The notes beneath the pieces are model-generated. The model had not been told where the DNA came from. It worked only from the letters and a program-made list of their open reading frames with translations, and did not search any database. The position numbers were made by a program, and so were the translations under genes. Positions 43,521 to 55,010 of a stretch of DNA of 64,000 nt are shown here, piece after piece. The DNA comes from Phlegmacium glaucopus (taxonomy: Eukaryota; Basidiomycota; Agaricomycetes; Agaricales; Cortinariaceae), in contig MU130028.1 in assembly GCA_015039465.1 (NCBI GenBank), positions 24,517-88,516 on the forward strand. The letters are read 5' to 3'. The number at the start of each line of letters is the position of its first letter. The first letter of the stretch is position 1.

Positions 43521-46500
43521 TCAAGAGAGCGGAAGAGGTCTGGGTTTAGCCGGATAGCTCTGGTGGAAATCAGCAACAAGTTCGGACGCATGTCCTAATT
43601 CATTAGCTGGTAACCAGGAAGTTTCTTCATCGGTACCTTCATAGCCAGACCACTTGACTAGGTACAGAAGTTTGCATACATGTCATCTGTTATCCAATTT
43701 AGAGTCCAAAATTTCGGAGACCTCGAATTCCTGCTCTCCGTCAATGATGACCGGAGGAGGCGGAGGTTGAGTACGATCCGGAATAGTGTTTGGAATGGAG
43801 AGCTCTAGCATGGAAGCATGGAAGACGGGATGGACGGCACGCATGTTGTTGGGAAGACAAAGGGTCCAGGACAAAGGACCTGCCTGAGCAATAATCTCAT
43901 ACAGACCAAGATACTTCTCAGAGAGTTTCTTTGAAGGTCTGGTCGTACGGAAGAATTGTGCTTTGACAAAGGCTTGATCTCCAACCTTGAAGTCCAGAGG
44001 AGGAATCCGATGTTTGTCCATGGAACATTGGTATTGTTCCTGGGAAGTAAGGATAGCTTTTCGGAGTTCCTCGTGGAGTTCATTAAGGTCTGTAATGTAC
44101 TTGTGAGCACGGGAGGAGACGAGGTCGTACTCTGGATGGATAGTGATAGCCGGATCGTAGCCTTTGTTGGCAAAGAACGGAGATACACCGGTAGTGGCAC
44201 TCGGAGTATTGTTGTAGGAGAATTCCGCTAACGGAAGTGAACTCCAGTTGTCTTGCTGATAGTTGCAGTAGATGCAGATGTATTATTCCAAGGTTTGGTT
44301 GACGTGTTCCATTTGTCCATCACCTTCCGGGTGGTATCCGGAGGTGAAGTGCAACTTCATGTTGAGGGCTTTTCTGAGGGATCTGAAGAAGTGAGATACA
44401 AACTCGGAACCGTGATCAGACGTTACTTGGGATGGAACACCATGCTTGGAAAACATGTGGATGACAAATAGTTCAGCAAGTTGAGCGGAAGTGATGGTGT
44501 TGTATGTGGGGATGAAAATGGATTGTTTTGTGAAATGGTCTACTACAACTAAGACCGCAGTGAAACCTTCGGAGTCCAGATGGTGTTCAATGAAATCTAT
44601 GGAGATAGAGTCCCAGGGACGGGATGGAACAGGGAGTTGTCAGAGTAAGCCGTATGGTTTGTGACATTTGGCTTTAGACCGAGAACAGGTGGTGCAAGTC
44701 CTACAATAGTCAGTAACAAAAACACAAACACTGGGCCAAGTATATTCTCGACAGATAACCGCAAGAGTTCTATTGACACCAAAATGTCTGGAGACAGGAT
44801 GGTCATGATAATAACGAAGGACACGGAGCCGAAGATCTCTGGAATCTGGAACATAGATCTGTTGATCAATCCGGATGAATCCGGAAGAGTCCTTTGACCA
44901 TCTAGCATACTTCGGATTGTCTAGATCCGATAAGTAGGACTGTGCAAGGGGATCCGTGGAAAGAGTGGAAAGAGTCCCCTTGTTGAGCTCTTTGACATCC
45001 ATGGTAAAGACACCATGGAGTACAGTGGGAAGTAATGAAGTAGCTCGGAGAGAAGCAGAAAGTTGTTCGGAAGAAAAGATAGGTTTGAAATTGTGTGGAT
45101 TGACTTCACCGTAATCTTTCCCTCCCTCCTTTAGATAGAGGTCAGGATGACGAGTCAGCGCATCTGGCTTTGTTCCGAGACGGCCTGGGTGAAATTGAAT
45201 AATCATGTTGAAAGCGGAAAGGTACTCCAACCACTGGGCTTGACACCAGGATAAGATTTTGGTGGTCGAGAAATACTCTAGATTCTATATGGTCAGTAAC
45301 CACATCAATTGGGAAACTAGCACCTTCAAGGTAGTGATGCCAAGCTTTAAAAGCTTCAAAAATGGCGAGCAACTCCTTGTTGTGAATGTCGTAATTCAAT
45401 TCTGCACTGGAAAAGGTACGAGAATGATATGCGATGGGATGGATTTCTCCATTGGAATCACGGTGATATGATTTAAATCTGCATAAGCATGGTTTTTGCA
45501 ATTTTTATCTATTATTTCAGCATAAATATTAATTAATGCACCAATAACTGGTTAATACAACTGATAATAAACAAGGGAATCAGAGTTGTCTACCCTACAA
45601 CTGCTGATTAGACCTATTACTGTGTGACTTAAATGCATATAGTTAATAAGTGTGGTCAATAGACTATCATTTGTTACACTACAAATTGCATGTCTGGATT
45701 AAAAACCAATAAATCCATGAATATCCTTATAGACTTGGCACAGGAAAAGTTAAATAAACAATATTGGGTTAGCAAATGTCATGGGGTGTGATTGTGGAGC
45801 AACAGAATATTATTAATAAATATTCAGGGGAAGGTTGGTGCCCTAGCAACAGTGGAAGCAGAATACCAAGATAGTGGAACCATGTGATTGTGTGGGAATC
45901 ATGATGATTAAGGATAGGGGGAGTGCTGAACAATCATAAAGATTGTTTCCAGGCACAATAGGCACAGTTACCATCAAGAGGGGTGGAAACTACCTAAAAT
46001 TAGTAACATGGGGCTAAAAATAGAACAACCCCTATATTTCCAGGAACAATGAGTGCACATGGTGCCAGAACCAAAGTAAGGGTACCAGGAACCAGTATAT
46101 CTATTTTTGGACATTATCTATTTTTAAATATCTCAAATGTATAAAATACCTCCCAGGGTTTGTAAATAGTCAGAAAATTGGATTCTTTCTTTCCCCCCTC
46201 ATTTGCAACCTAGTACAGCTCACTGTCTTAGACATTGAGCAAGAACACTTGTCTTTGAGATAGTGGACTTGAAAATAAATCAGTTTCTCAGAGTTGTTTG
46301 ACTTGTTGCAATAATTGTTGAATTGTTGTAAAAGTTGTTGTTGTGTTAAAGTCATAGCAGAAGTTTGAGTCTTCTTGTGTATGCAATTGTGTTGAAGTCA
46401 TAACAGAAGCAAGGGGTCTTCTTGTGTATGCAATTGTGTTGAAGTTGTAACAAAGTCTTGGACTTTTGTGTACACAAGTTTAAATCAATCAGTAAAGTCT

Positions 46501-49087
46501 TAGGAATTCTTTGACTGATTGTTGGTGCAAGCCATAAATTGCAAAGCTACTTAAAAGTTTGATCATCCTTGAATTGATCCAAATTATTGTTGTTGTTGTG
46601 TGTATTAGTTGAAGTGAATTTCAAAGCCTTGGAAAGGTTATACTTTCTAGAAAACCCAACTTGCATTATTAAGATTGTATAAAGTATTGATTGAGTTATT
46701 GTTTTGAGTAGAGATTTTTATAATCTTGAAAATACACCTTTTCTCAACAACCTCTGTGCAGTTACATCAACGGATGGAAAGGATAGCTGCTAAAGCATAG
46801 TCGGATGTGTCAGTTTCCACAATGATAGGACAGTTAGGCTTCCAGTGTGTTAACACCGGAGTGGAAATAAAAGCCTCCTTGAGAGTCTTAAAAGCAAGGC
46901 GACAACTGTCATCAAAAACCCACAGAATATTTTTCGGGTGAGACAAGTCAGCGGAACCACAATGTTGGAGTAGTTGTGGATGAAACGCCTGTAGAAGTTA
47001 GCAAAACCGAGGAAGGACTGGACATCTTTGACTTTCCGAAGTTCCAGCCAGTCTTGAATGACTTGGACTTTCGCTGGATCCATCAAAAGGCCATCAGGAC
47101 CAATCATGTGACCCAGGTACTCAACAGAATCAGTGTGGAAAACACATTTCTTACCATTGGTGAAGAGATTATTATCTCAAAGCCGTCAGAGGATTTCGGA
47201 GACATGTTTGATGTGGTCTTTTTCGTTGATGGAGAAAATGAGGATGTTGTCCAGATAGATAATTACAAACACATCTAAAAGGTCAGCAAAAATGGTGTTG
47301 AGGAATCTTTGAAAACCGCCAGGGGCATTGATAAGTCCGAACGGCATGACAAGCCATTCAGAGGAGCCATAGCGGGTACGAAAAGCAGTCTTCCACTCGT
47401 CTCCGGCAGCAATCCGGATGAGATGGTAGGCATGCTTTAAATCAGTTTTAGTGAATATTCCAGATTTGCGGGGAGCATCAAGTAAGTCGGAAACAAGCAG
47501 TAAGGGATACTTGTCTTTCCGAGTGATGGCATTGAGTTTTCGGAAGTCGATGCAAAGCCGGAGTGACCCGTCCTTCTTCTTGATAAACAGGACTGGTGCT
47601 CCGGAAGGAGACTTAGAGGGGCGGATGAAACCCATGTTTAGGTGCTCGTCGATGAATTCTCGGAGTGTTCCTAACTCGGATTCGGAAAGGGGATAAATCG
47701 GACCCAAAGGGGGCTTAGCAGACTCATCGATTTCAATTTTTAAATCATACTCTCGATGATCCGCTAGAGTGTTAGCTTTGCCCTTGGAAAAGATGTCCGA
47801 AAATTTGTGGTATATTTCCGGAACACCGTCCAGGTCAGAATCGGAAGGTGTGGCAGAGGCTGCGGCGGAACAACCAGCAGCCTCAATTGGATCGTGAACG
47901 GAAATGGAATAGCATTGGGCTCCTTCAGAACAAATGGACCTCATGAAAGCTGCAGCAGACACTAAGGAGATTTTAGGAGCGGTCAATGGTTTGGGAACAA
48001 ATGGGATATCAGGAAGTGGTTCCGGAATAGTATCGGAAGGTTTTTCAACCTTCGAACTCACGGAAACCGTATTGGACATTGTAATGTCAGATACTGGAAT
48101 GGGTGCCTTGGCAGAAACGGAAGCAGGAACTGGAAGGATAACTATACGGTCTCGGAAAGTTACACTGCTATCGACCCAGTCAATCAATGGATTATGTTGG
48201 GTGAGCCAGTCAAGCCCGAGTACAGCAGGAAAATCGGAATCCAGTTTGGTTAGTAAGAATTGGATTTTGTGGACGGAGGGTTTTGGCGTTGCTGTGGAGC
48301 TGGTTCCCGAGAACGTTCTTGCATATGTTCCCATACATTCCCAGTGTCGAGCATCGGCATTTTGAGCTTTTTGACGCATCGCAGTTAAGGTCCGAGGCTT
48401 GCCGTCTCCTTTGGTAATTTCATCCTTGAGTCAGGAAGGTAAAGCTTCGTAAAACCTATACCTAAGAGTGGGCTCGCCCCAAGTACAGTGGACTGCCAAG
48501 GAGTTGAACCGGACTAAGTAATCGGAGATACATTGGCCGTCCTTCATTCAGAGATTCGTGAGTTCGTGTTCTACGTCGGCGGATTCATCGAAAGGGCCGA
48601 AGTTGGATTGGAGCTCGTCCACAAAGAGATCGCAATCTTCAAGCCAAGACGGAGGTTCGTCGGTGAGTCTGGAGATTCCAGGTTCGAACCATTCCTGAGC
48701 AATGTCCCGGAGATAGGACAGAGCAAATGTTACTTGCTTGGAGTCGTCTCAGAATGTGTCGGAAGAGCTCCAGAAATAGAGCCTACACTGGAAAAGAAAA
48801 GCTTTCAGTTTCTTAGGATGCTTACCCGTGAAGGGTTCGGGCTCTCTAAGTCTGCCAGCCGAATTGGACTTGGCTGAAGATTTCCCGAGGGAGTTCAAAG
48901 TGGAAACGAGTTGATTGAAAGGAATAGAAGGAGACTCAACATTGTCCATAGTACTCCAAGGTTCATCAATATGACTAGCCTCTTCGACTACATCGGGCAA
49001 AGGAGTCTGCCTGGTGGGGGTGTGTTCTTGGGACATAATTTCTTGTATCGGTAATTGTTTTTTGGAAGTTTTAGAACGAGTTAGCAT
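43521..49087 (-). pseudogene. Gypsy gag-pol, multiply disrupted
   Basis: Gag starts at 49087 (MLTRSKTSKK; EPEPFTGK...FLFQCRLYF). The zinc knuckle and the protease DSG site are missing: the frame passes from gag's end (RQKAQNADARHWE) to the protease C-terminal part (AVLGLDWLTQHNPLIDW), implying an internal deletion. RT follows (SGAPVLFIKKKDGSLRLCID, FGLINAP), with YLDN in place of YLDD (Asn codon 47246-47248). RNase H is split by the insertion at 45464-46769. Integrase has the HHCC finger, DFIEH, SDHGSEF and QMEHVNQT. A chromodomain (LLYLVKWSGYE...TSWLP) ends the protein at 43521. Stops on the coding strand lie at 48548-48550, 48431-48433, 47186-47188, 47177-47179, 44640-44642, 44283-44285 and 43683-43685; a frame break occurs near 45285. 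Not functional. Confidence 0.93.
45464..46769 (+). mobile_element. Solo-LTR-like insertion in the Gypsy RNase H region
   Basis: 1306 bp starting TGATATGATTTAAATC and ending GTTACATCA, flanked by 4-bp repeats ACGG (45460-45463 and 46770-46773). Removing it and one ACGG restores the host reading frame through the RNase H start. A TATA box (TATAAAATACC at about 46139) in the plus orientation and TG...CA ends suggest an LTR. A ~60-bp direct repeat (TCTTGTGTATGCAATTGTGT) occurs at 46370-46450. No coding sequence. Confidence 0.75.
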
Positions 49088-49105
49088 AGAAGGAGTGGGT
49101 TGAGA

Positions 49106-49116
49106 AGTTCAAATAT
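49106..49116 (-). promoter_or_regulatory. Putative self-priming primer-binding site of the Gypsy element
   Basis: Two bases inside the 5' LTR, the element strand reads ATATTTGAACT. This is the exact complement of AGTTCAAATAT within the LTR (plus 49321-49331), which lies downstream of AT-rich TATA-like sequence where the RNA should start. No TGG expected of a tRNA primer site is present. Tf1/sushi-group elements prime in this way. Confidence 0.6.
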
Positions 49117-49118
49117 AC

Positions 49119-49691
49119 TGTTAAGTTTGAGAACTCTATTCCAGAGTATCGGATGGAGTTTGATCGGAACAGAACCACAGAACAGGAAAGGACTATAGCC
49201 TCAGCGTATATGCTGTGCTACCCTAAAACTTTGTGTCCTAATTTCGGAGTAAGAACAGAAGGGAGTGGAACTGGAAGTTGCAGTAACTTAGAGGAAGACA
49301 AGGAGGAGGAAACTATGTTGATATTTGAACTGAGGGAAAACATACAAGTTTGAGTACTTAAATAATAAAAGGAATTGCAACTGGAATATAAAGTATAAAT
49401 ATAAAGTGCTGCATTCTGCTCCCAAAAGGTCCTGCATTCTTGGGGTGAATAATCCATGGCTGGTGTGCTGACTGATAGTGGGAACGTGATGACAAAGAAA
49501 TAGTGGTAGTGGCGAAGAAGTGGTAATGGGTGTGGAGTATAGACGGAGGGACCGGAATGACACGGAGAAGTCTTGGAGTTGAACGTAGGTGGAGTAGTTT
49601 GGGATGTGAGGGAAAGCACTGTACGGAGTATGGACTACCGGAGACAACTCTGACGGAGCTGGACCGGAGTAACGTATGACGGAATGTAACA
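49119..49691 (-). repeat. Gypsy 5' LTR
   Basis: 573 bp, next to the CTGAG target copy. TATA-like TTTATATTTATA (minus strand, about 49385-49400) precedes the predicted RNA start near 49331. Confidence 0.94.
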
Positions 49692-49696
49692 CTGAG

Positions 49697-49912
49697 TAGG
49701 CATCTGACCAGAAGAATATCTGGGGTACCTGATCTGGACCAAATGGGTACCACCAGCCAGAAAATATTCTGAGGGATCGGGTCCGGACCAAATGTGTGGC
49801 CCGGTCCAGACAAAATGGGCAGAAATATATTGTTGGGTATCCACCCAGGATGGAATGGGTAGCCTGCCAAAAAATATTCTGGGGCTCGGGTCAGGACCCA
49901 ATGGGTGGCCCG
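49697..49912 (-). repeat. Satellite units (~110 bp family), inverted orientation
   Basis: About two units with GGTCCAGAC, GTTGGGTATC, GATGGAATGGGT and AATATTCTGGGG motifs. The same family recurs in the opposite orientation at 56420-58110 and again at 54140-54290. Confidence 0.8.
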
Positions 49913-50730
49913 GTGATAGGACTGAAAATTGAATACCTATGGATTATTCATTTTTCATAATATTATTCTTCAATTGAATCAAAAAGATCAATAAACCAAC
50001 CATGAATTCTAATGACAAATTCCTTTACAAGTTTTGTTTAGGTTGTTGGTCGTTGGTTATTGTTTAAAGACATAACTCTTTCAACCCCAAAGGAACTTTC
50101 ATATTGGTCATACGAGAACTTATTTTGAAGGTTTATGTCCAAATTTCAGGTTAGGAAAAATCTTGTTTGAAAGTGTTGGACAGAAAAGAGAAAAGAGAGA
50201 AGAAAGGATTAGACTGGTCACAAATTTCGGGTTAAAGAGTCTGATATACTTTCACACTAAACTATCTGTTTCTATTAAGGGAAAAACCCCAAGTTATAAG
50301 AAACAAATATACTATTGGGTTAAACCTACTTGTATCTGTTCAGGGAAATCCTAAATTATAAGATACTTGTCAAGGTTTTTGTTTACTAAATTTCAGGGTG
50401 TCCGTCTGATACTTTGTCGAAATATCATGTTCCTAAAGAGGAGTCTGAGACTGTTTCCGAAATTATAAGGTTGAAGGTTCTGTTCAGGGATATCCTAAAT
50501 TATAAGAACCAAATTTGTCTTGTTTCCATTCAGGGAAATCCTAAATTATAAGAAACTTGACTCACTTCATCCTGTTCAGGTGAACATTCAAGAAAGATTG
50601 AACACGGTTAAGTGACAAACACTTTGAACCCTTTCTTTCTTACTCACGTTTAAGTGATTACAATGACCACGAAAGATCAATGAATATATGTATTTACTCT
50701 TTGTTTTAATCCATTCTCAGACACTACAGT

Positions 50731-50990
50731 ACAGATACAATACTATAGTACGGAACAAAAACTACAGTACGGAACCAAAATACTATAGTACGGAACAAGA
50801 ACTACAGTACGGAACCAAAATACTATAGTACGGAACAAGATACTATAGTACGGAACAAGATACTATAGTACGGAACAAGATACTATAGTACGGAACAAGA
50901 TACTATAGTACGGAACAAGATACTATAGTACGGAACAAGATACTATAGTACGGAACAAGATACTATAGTACGGAACAAGATACTATAGTA
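50731..50990 (+). repeat. Tandem repeat, 20-bp unit
   Basis: Eight exact copies of TACTATAGTACGGAACAAGA at 50821-50980, with five degenerate copies before them. Each unit contains the palindrome TACTATAGTA. Confidence 0.97.
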
Positions 50991-51369
50991 CATTACAGTA
51001 TACATAGTATTACAGTGTTTACAGTGTTTTACAATGTTTACAGTGTCATTACACTGTTTTACAGTGTTTCACAAAGTGACAAAGTCCTTGAAATAACTAC
51101 AAATGACTATAGCAGGATCCTGAACATACTGTTTAAAGAAGTGTCAACATCTGAACTATTAATGAAATCTAACGTTCAACAAGTAAATCTGGTAATACCT
51201 AAAAACATACCAATATCAGACTTGAAAAACATCACAATAAAATGTCATACTATTTATCTAGTTAAGTCTAGTATCAATAGACGACTCAATTGTAAGTTTT
51301 GAAACGTTAAAGGTCAAATTAGTTGTTCACATCAGTTGTGAAAACTGGGAATGTGATAGTTAAACATCT

Positions 51370-51373
<4 letters not shown>

Positions 51374-51403
<30 letters not shown>
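51374..51403 (+). repeat. Poly(A) run of 30
   Basis: An uninterrupted run of A ends exactly where the ~110-bp array begins; it could mark the 3' end of a retroposed sequence. Confidence 0.9.
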
Positions 51404-51405
<2 letters not shown>

Positions 51406-51960
51406 CCGTCCGATGGGTAAGGTAGGGTCCGGCTATGGGTTGTTATATACCGATGGGTAAAACAGACCTGACCCGGTGGGTAAACCAGGTCTGGGCGGGT
51501 AGGGGTCTTATAAAAGACCGTCCGGTGGGTAAGGTAGGGTCCGGCTATGGGTTGTTATATACCGATGGGTAAAACAGACCTGGCCCGGTGGGTAACCCAG
51601 GTCTGGGTTCGGGGTCTTATAAAAGACCGTCCGATGGGTAAGGTAGGGTCCGGTTATGGGTTGTTATATACCGATGGATAAAACCAGGTCTGGGGGGTCT
51701 GATAAAAGACCGTCCGGTGGGTAAGGTAGGGTCCGGCTATGGGTTGTTATATACCGATGGGTAAAACAGACCTGGACCGGTGGGTAAACCAGGTCTGGTC
51801 TCGGGGTCTTATAAAAAACCGTCCGATGGGTAAGGTAGGACCCGTCTATGGGTTGTTATATAAAGACGGGTAAAACAGACCTGGCCCGGTGTGTAAACCA
51901 GACCTGGGTTAGGGAGTCTTATAAAAGACCGACCACCATGGGTAAACCAGGTCTAGTCCA
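51404..51960 (+). repeat. Tandem array, ~110-bp unit, each with a TATA-like box
   Basis: Units start GACCGTCCG at 51404, 51516, 51625 and 51708, with variants at about 51817 and 51927 (spacings about 112, 109, 83, 109, 110). Each unit ends TTATAAAAGACC or a close variant and contains CAGACCTGG/CCAGGTCTGG inverted motifs. Degenerate copies fade out by about 52080. Confidence 0.9.
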
Positions 51961-53045
51961 TGGGGTCTATAAGAAGACCAACCTACGGATGAGTCAGGGC
52001 TAGCCGAAGAGGTAAGTCGAGGTTGTAATAAAAAACCAAGTCTTTCCCATCGGCCAGGACCGACCACCCGGTAGGTTGACGGAACCACCTCCAGTAGTCG
52101 AGTGACCAGATATTACCTGTATAGGGTCGGTACTCGAGTGAGGTGACAAACCTGATGTTGGCATGTATTACACAAAAGCGGAAAGTCAGAAACTGGACTC
52201 CTTACCCGATAGTATACACGGTTCTCACGAGATTCTTCCATGATAAGGTTACAGAAAAAAAAACTTTTGAGTCTCCCACAGGATCCATACAGGACCCATA
52301 CAGGACCCCGTTGGATTCTCACAGGACTCCGTTGGACTCTCATAGGGACTCCGTCGGAATCAGGGAAATATAGACTACGATCTTGGTCTATAAACTTATC
52401 AGAGTGTGTTGTCTTATTATTACTTTATTATTTTATTATAAGTTAATAAAATTTGTAGTATATATGGTCATTATTTTATTATTATTTTATCACTATGTTT
52501 CAATATATGATCATGATATTATGACCCCCTTCATCCTTTATTCTTTTGTTTTAACACTCACCAAATATATAGAAAATCTACCGCGTGTCTGGTAACCAGT
52601 GTACTAGTGTTTATTCGTACTAAAACTCGTATACCACGACCCAGTCCCATCTAATGTATTTTAAGGTTTTTTCCTTTAAAAAATTTCTACCATCTCTTAA
52701 CAAAATCCTGGGACTTATACAAATTTAATATAATTATCGTCGAGAGGAATAACTCTTTTGACGTTTTATGAAAAGACCTGTGTCGTCAACTTATAACAGA
52801 TCGTTTTTAGTATTTAAGATGATCATTTCCTGAGGGTCCCGGAGGACTACACTAAATTAGGTCTACCAGTTACGTGGTCCTATGTGATTTCCACAGGACT
52901 CGTTTTACCCACTGTGAGTTTTGAAATAGATACGACAGGATCCAACAGGATTCCACAGGACTCGTTTACACACTGTGAGTTTTAAAATAGATACGACAGG
53001 ATCCAACGGGACTCCACAGGAACCTATCGTAGTCTTTTTTGTGAA

Positions 53046-53270
53046 ATCGAGATTCTGTGAGATCGATGAGACCCTCAGAGAGTCTGGTTGGAGTTTTTTT
53101 TTTTATACAAAGTTTACGTAAAAAAATCACTAAACATGTGAATTTAAAAACTCCAACGAGACTCTCTGAGAATCTCGGTTTCACAAAAAGGACTACACCG
53201 GTTTTAACCAGCGAACAGGGGACAGGGGAGGGTTCACCGATCCCAATTTTTACCGGTGTAGTCCTTTTTT
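53046..53270. repeat. Two adjacent foldbacks
   Basis: 53046-53180: GAGATTCTGTGAGA.../CAGAGAGTCT.GTTGGAGTTTTT faces AAAAACTCCAACGAGACTCT. 53185-53270: AAAAGGACTACACCGGT faces ACCGGTGTAGTCCTTTT. Both are imperfect or near-perfect hairpins without genes, possibly tiny MITEs. GGACTACAC also occurs alone at about 52845. Confidence 0.75.
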
Positions 53271-54140
53271 AATGAACTCAGTCATCGATGGTCATCGGTG
53301 TCATAAAACCCAAAAAGCCATGTGTTCAGGGGATCACGTATCAAGGGTATCAGTCGGACAATTAGAGTCATCGATAGTCATGGGAAGGTACATACTATAT
53401 ATCCACATTCAACATAGATAACGAAACCCAGATGACTTCGATGGTACACTTGACTCCGAGTCATTGTTTCGGATAAACAGTTAACAAACATAACAAAGGA
53501 TAGATAGTTCCGATGACTGAGTATCATTAGTTTCAGGACCCTAGTCATGGGTGGTAAAAAAACTTCCTCTAACTGTTACCACTTATCCTTTGGTTATCGT
53601 AACTATAACTGACCTATGTATAGAATCTCGATAGATTGGTTGGTACTCGTCTTATGACGTTCGTAGATGTATAGTCTTTGAAGTGATAGACAGAGGGGTC
53701 AGGTTGGTAGTTCGAGGTAGACATGTACCATAGCGCGTGGTTATGACTAACCATCGCACTCTTCTTTCGAATTTTCAGCGGTAGTACTTTTATTCGCCTG
53801 AAGTTTAAGTGAATGGATAAAACCTTCGTCGGGACTTAGCACAAGGACCAGTTGTTTTAGTAAGTAAGTTGTTATTGTAGGGGTAGCGAGTAGTATGAGA
53901 GTTACAGAGTGTGATACGAGAGGTAGCAAAAGTGATAACTGTACGAGGATTCGTATATGGTAGGCAAGCAAGGAACCGATCACTAGGTCGTTTCGCTAAT
54001 TAGATGATAAGCGTAGCCAGTAGCCGAGCGCAAACTAGCATAGGAACCAGGTAGTAAAGTTCTTACCGGGGAAATACCTGCGTAGTTGATGTAGAGGGTA
54101 ATACATGTTCCGAAACAGTAACAACAACACCGATACCTGG

Positions 54141-55010
54141 GTGTTCAGAAGGTATTCTGGGGCTGGGGTCTGGACCAAATGGGTGGCCCAGTCCAGACAA
54201 AATGGGTAGCCATATATTGTTGGGTATCGGCCTGGGATGGAATGGGTGGCCAGCCAGAAAATAGTTTGGGGATGGGGTCAGAACCAATTCAAAATATTGT
54301 TGGCCTGCTGGGTAGTCAGCCCAAAAATATTGTGGACAATCAGGTCAGACCCGAGTTAAGAACCAAATCAGTCACCAGAAAATATTCTGGGCCTACTGGG
54401 CCCGAACATAATGGTTAGCTGGCAGTATAATATTGTGGGCAATCGGGTCAGAGCCAAATTGAGAACTGAATTGGTAGCTAGAAATTATTCTGGGCCTACC
54501 AGGTCTGAACCAATTCAAAATATTGTTGCCCTGCTGGGTAGTCAGCCCAAAAATATTGTGGCCAATCGGGTCAGACCCAAGTTAAGAACCAAATCAGTCA
54601 CCAGAAAATATTCTGGGCCTACTGGGTCAGAACATAATGGTTAGCTGGCAGTATAATATTGTGGGCAATTGGGTCAGAACCAAATTGAGAACTGAATTGG
54701 TAGCCAGAACATATTGTGAGTCTACCAGGTCAGAACCTAATGGTTAGCCAGCTGGGAAATATTCTGGGCAATCGGGTCCAACCCAAAGTAAGTAATGTGG
54801 GCCTACCAGGTCAGAATTGAATCATGGGCCTATCTGGTCACAACCAAGTGGTTAGCCAGCCGGAACTGAAAATCAGGTCAGAACCAATCAGGACCTAATT
54901 GTTAGCTGGGCAGAAACATTCCAGTCAGAATTGAATCTGTAGTCAGAAATATTCAAATATTGTCGGCCTGGGTCAGAACTGAGTCGGTAGCCAGCTGGAA
55001 AATGCTCCAG
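54141..55010. repeat. Degenerate satellite, longer unit
   Basis: Starts with ~110-bp-family sequence, then a diverged unit with AATATTGT(T/G)G, GTCAGCCCAAAAATATTG and ACCAGAAAATATTCTGGGCC motifs repeating roughly every 240 bases (54290-54650 is about two copies) and decaying to 55010. Confidence 0.65.

Larger units (their letters stand above)
41592..49691 (-). mobile_element. Ty3/Gypsy chromovirus retrotransposon, complete ends, degenerate pol
   Basis: 573-bp LTRs at 41592-42164 and 49119-49691 with TGTT...AACA ends; 5-bp duplication CTGAG at 41587-41591 and 49692-49696. By manual count the LTRs differ at roughly 25 positions, mostly transitions. Gag-pol reads on the minus strand (5' LTR on the right). 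A 1.3-kb insertion splits RNase H, and a spliced gene lies antisense near the 3' LTR. Confidence 0.95.
49913..54140. other. 4.2-kb non-coding block of unknown origin
   Basis: Begins TGATAGGACTGAAAATTG right after CCGG in the satellite, the same start as repeat D. No conserved coding region. It holds a motif GGGAAATCCTAAATTATAAG recurring with variants (50343-50560), a 20-bp tandem array, a 30-base A run, a ~110-bp tandem array and two foldbacks, listed separately. It may be the interior of a large non-coding retroelement; the right end is not identified. Confidence 0.4.
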
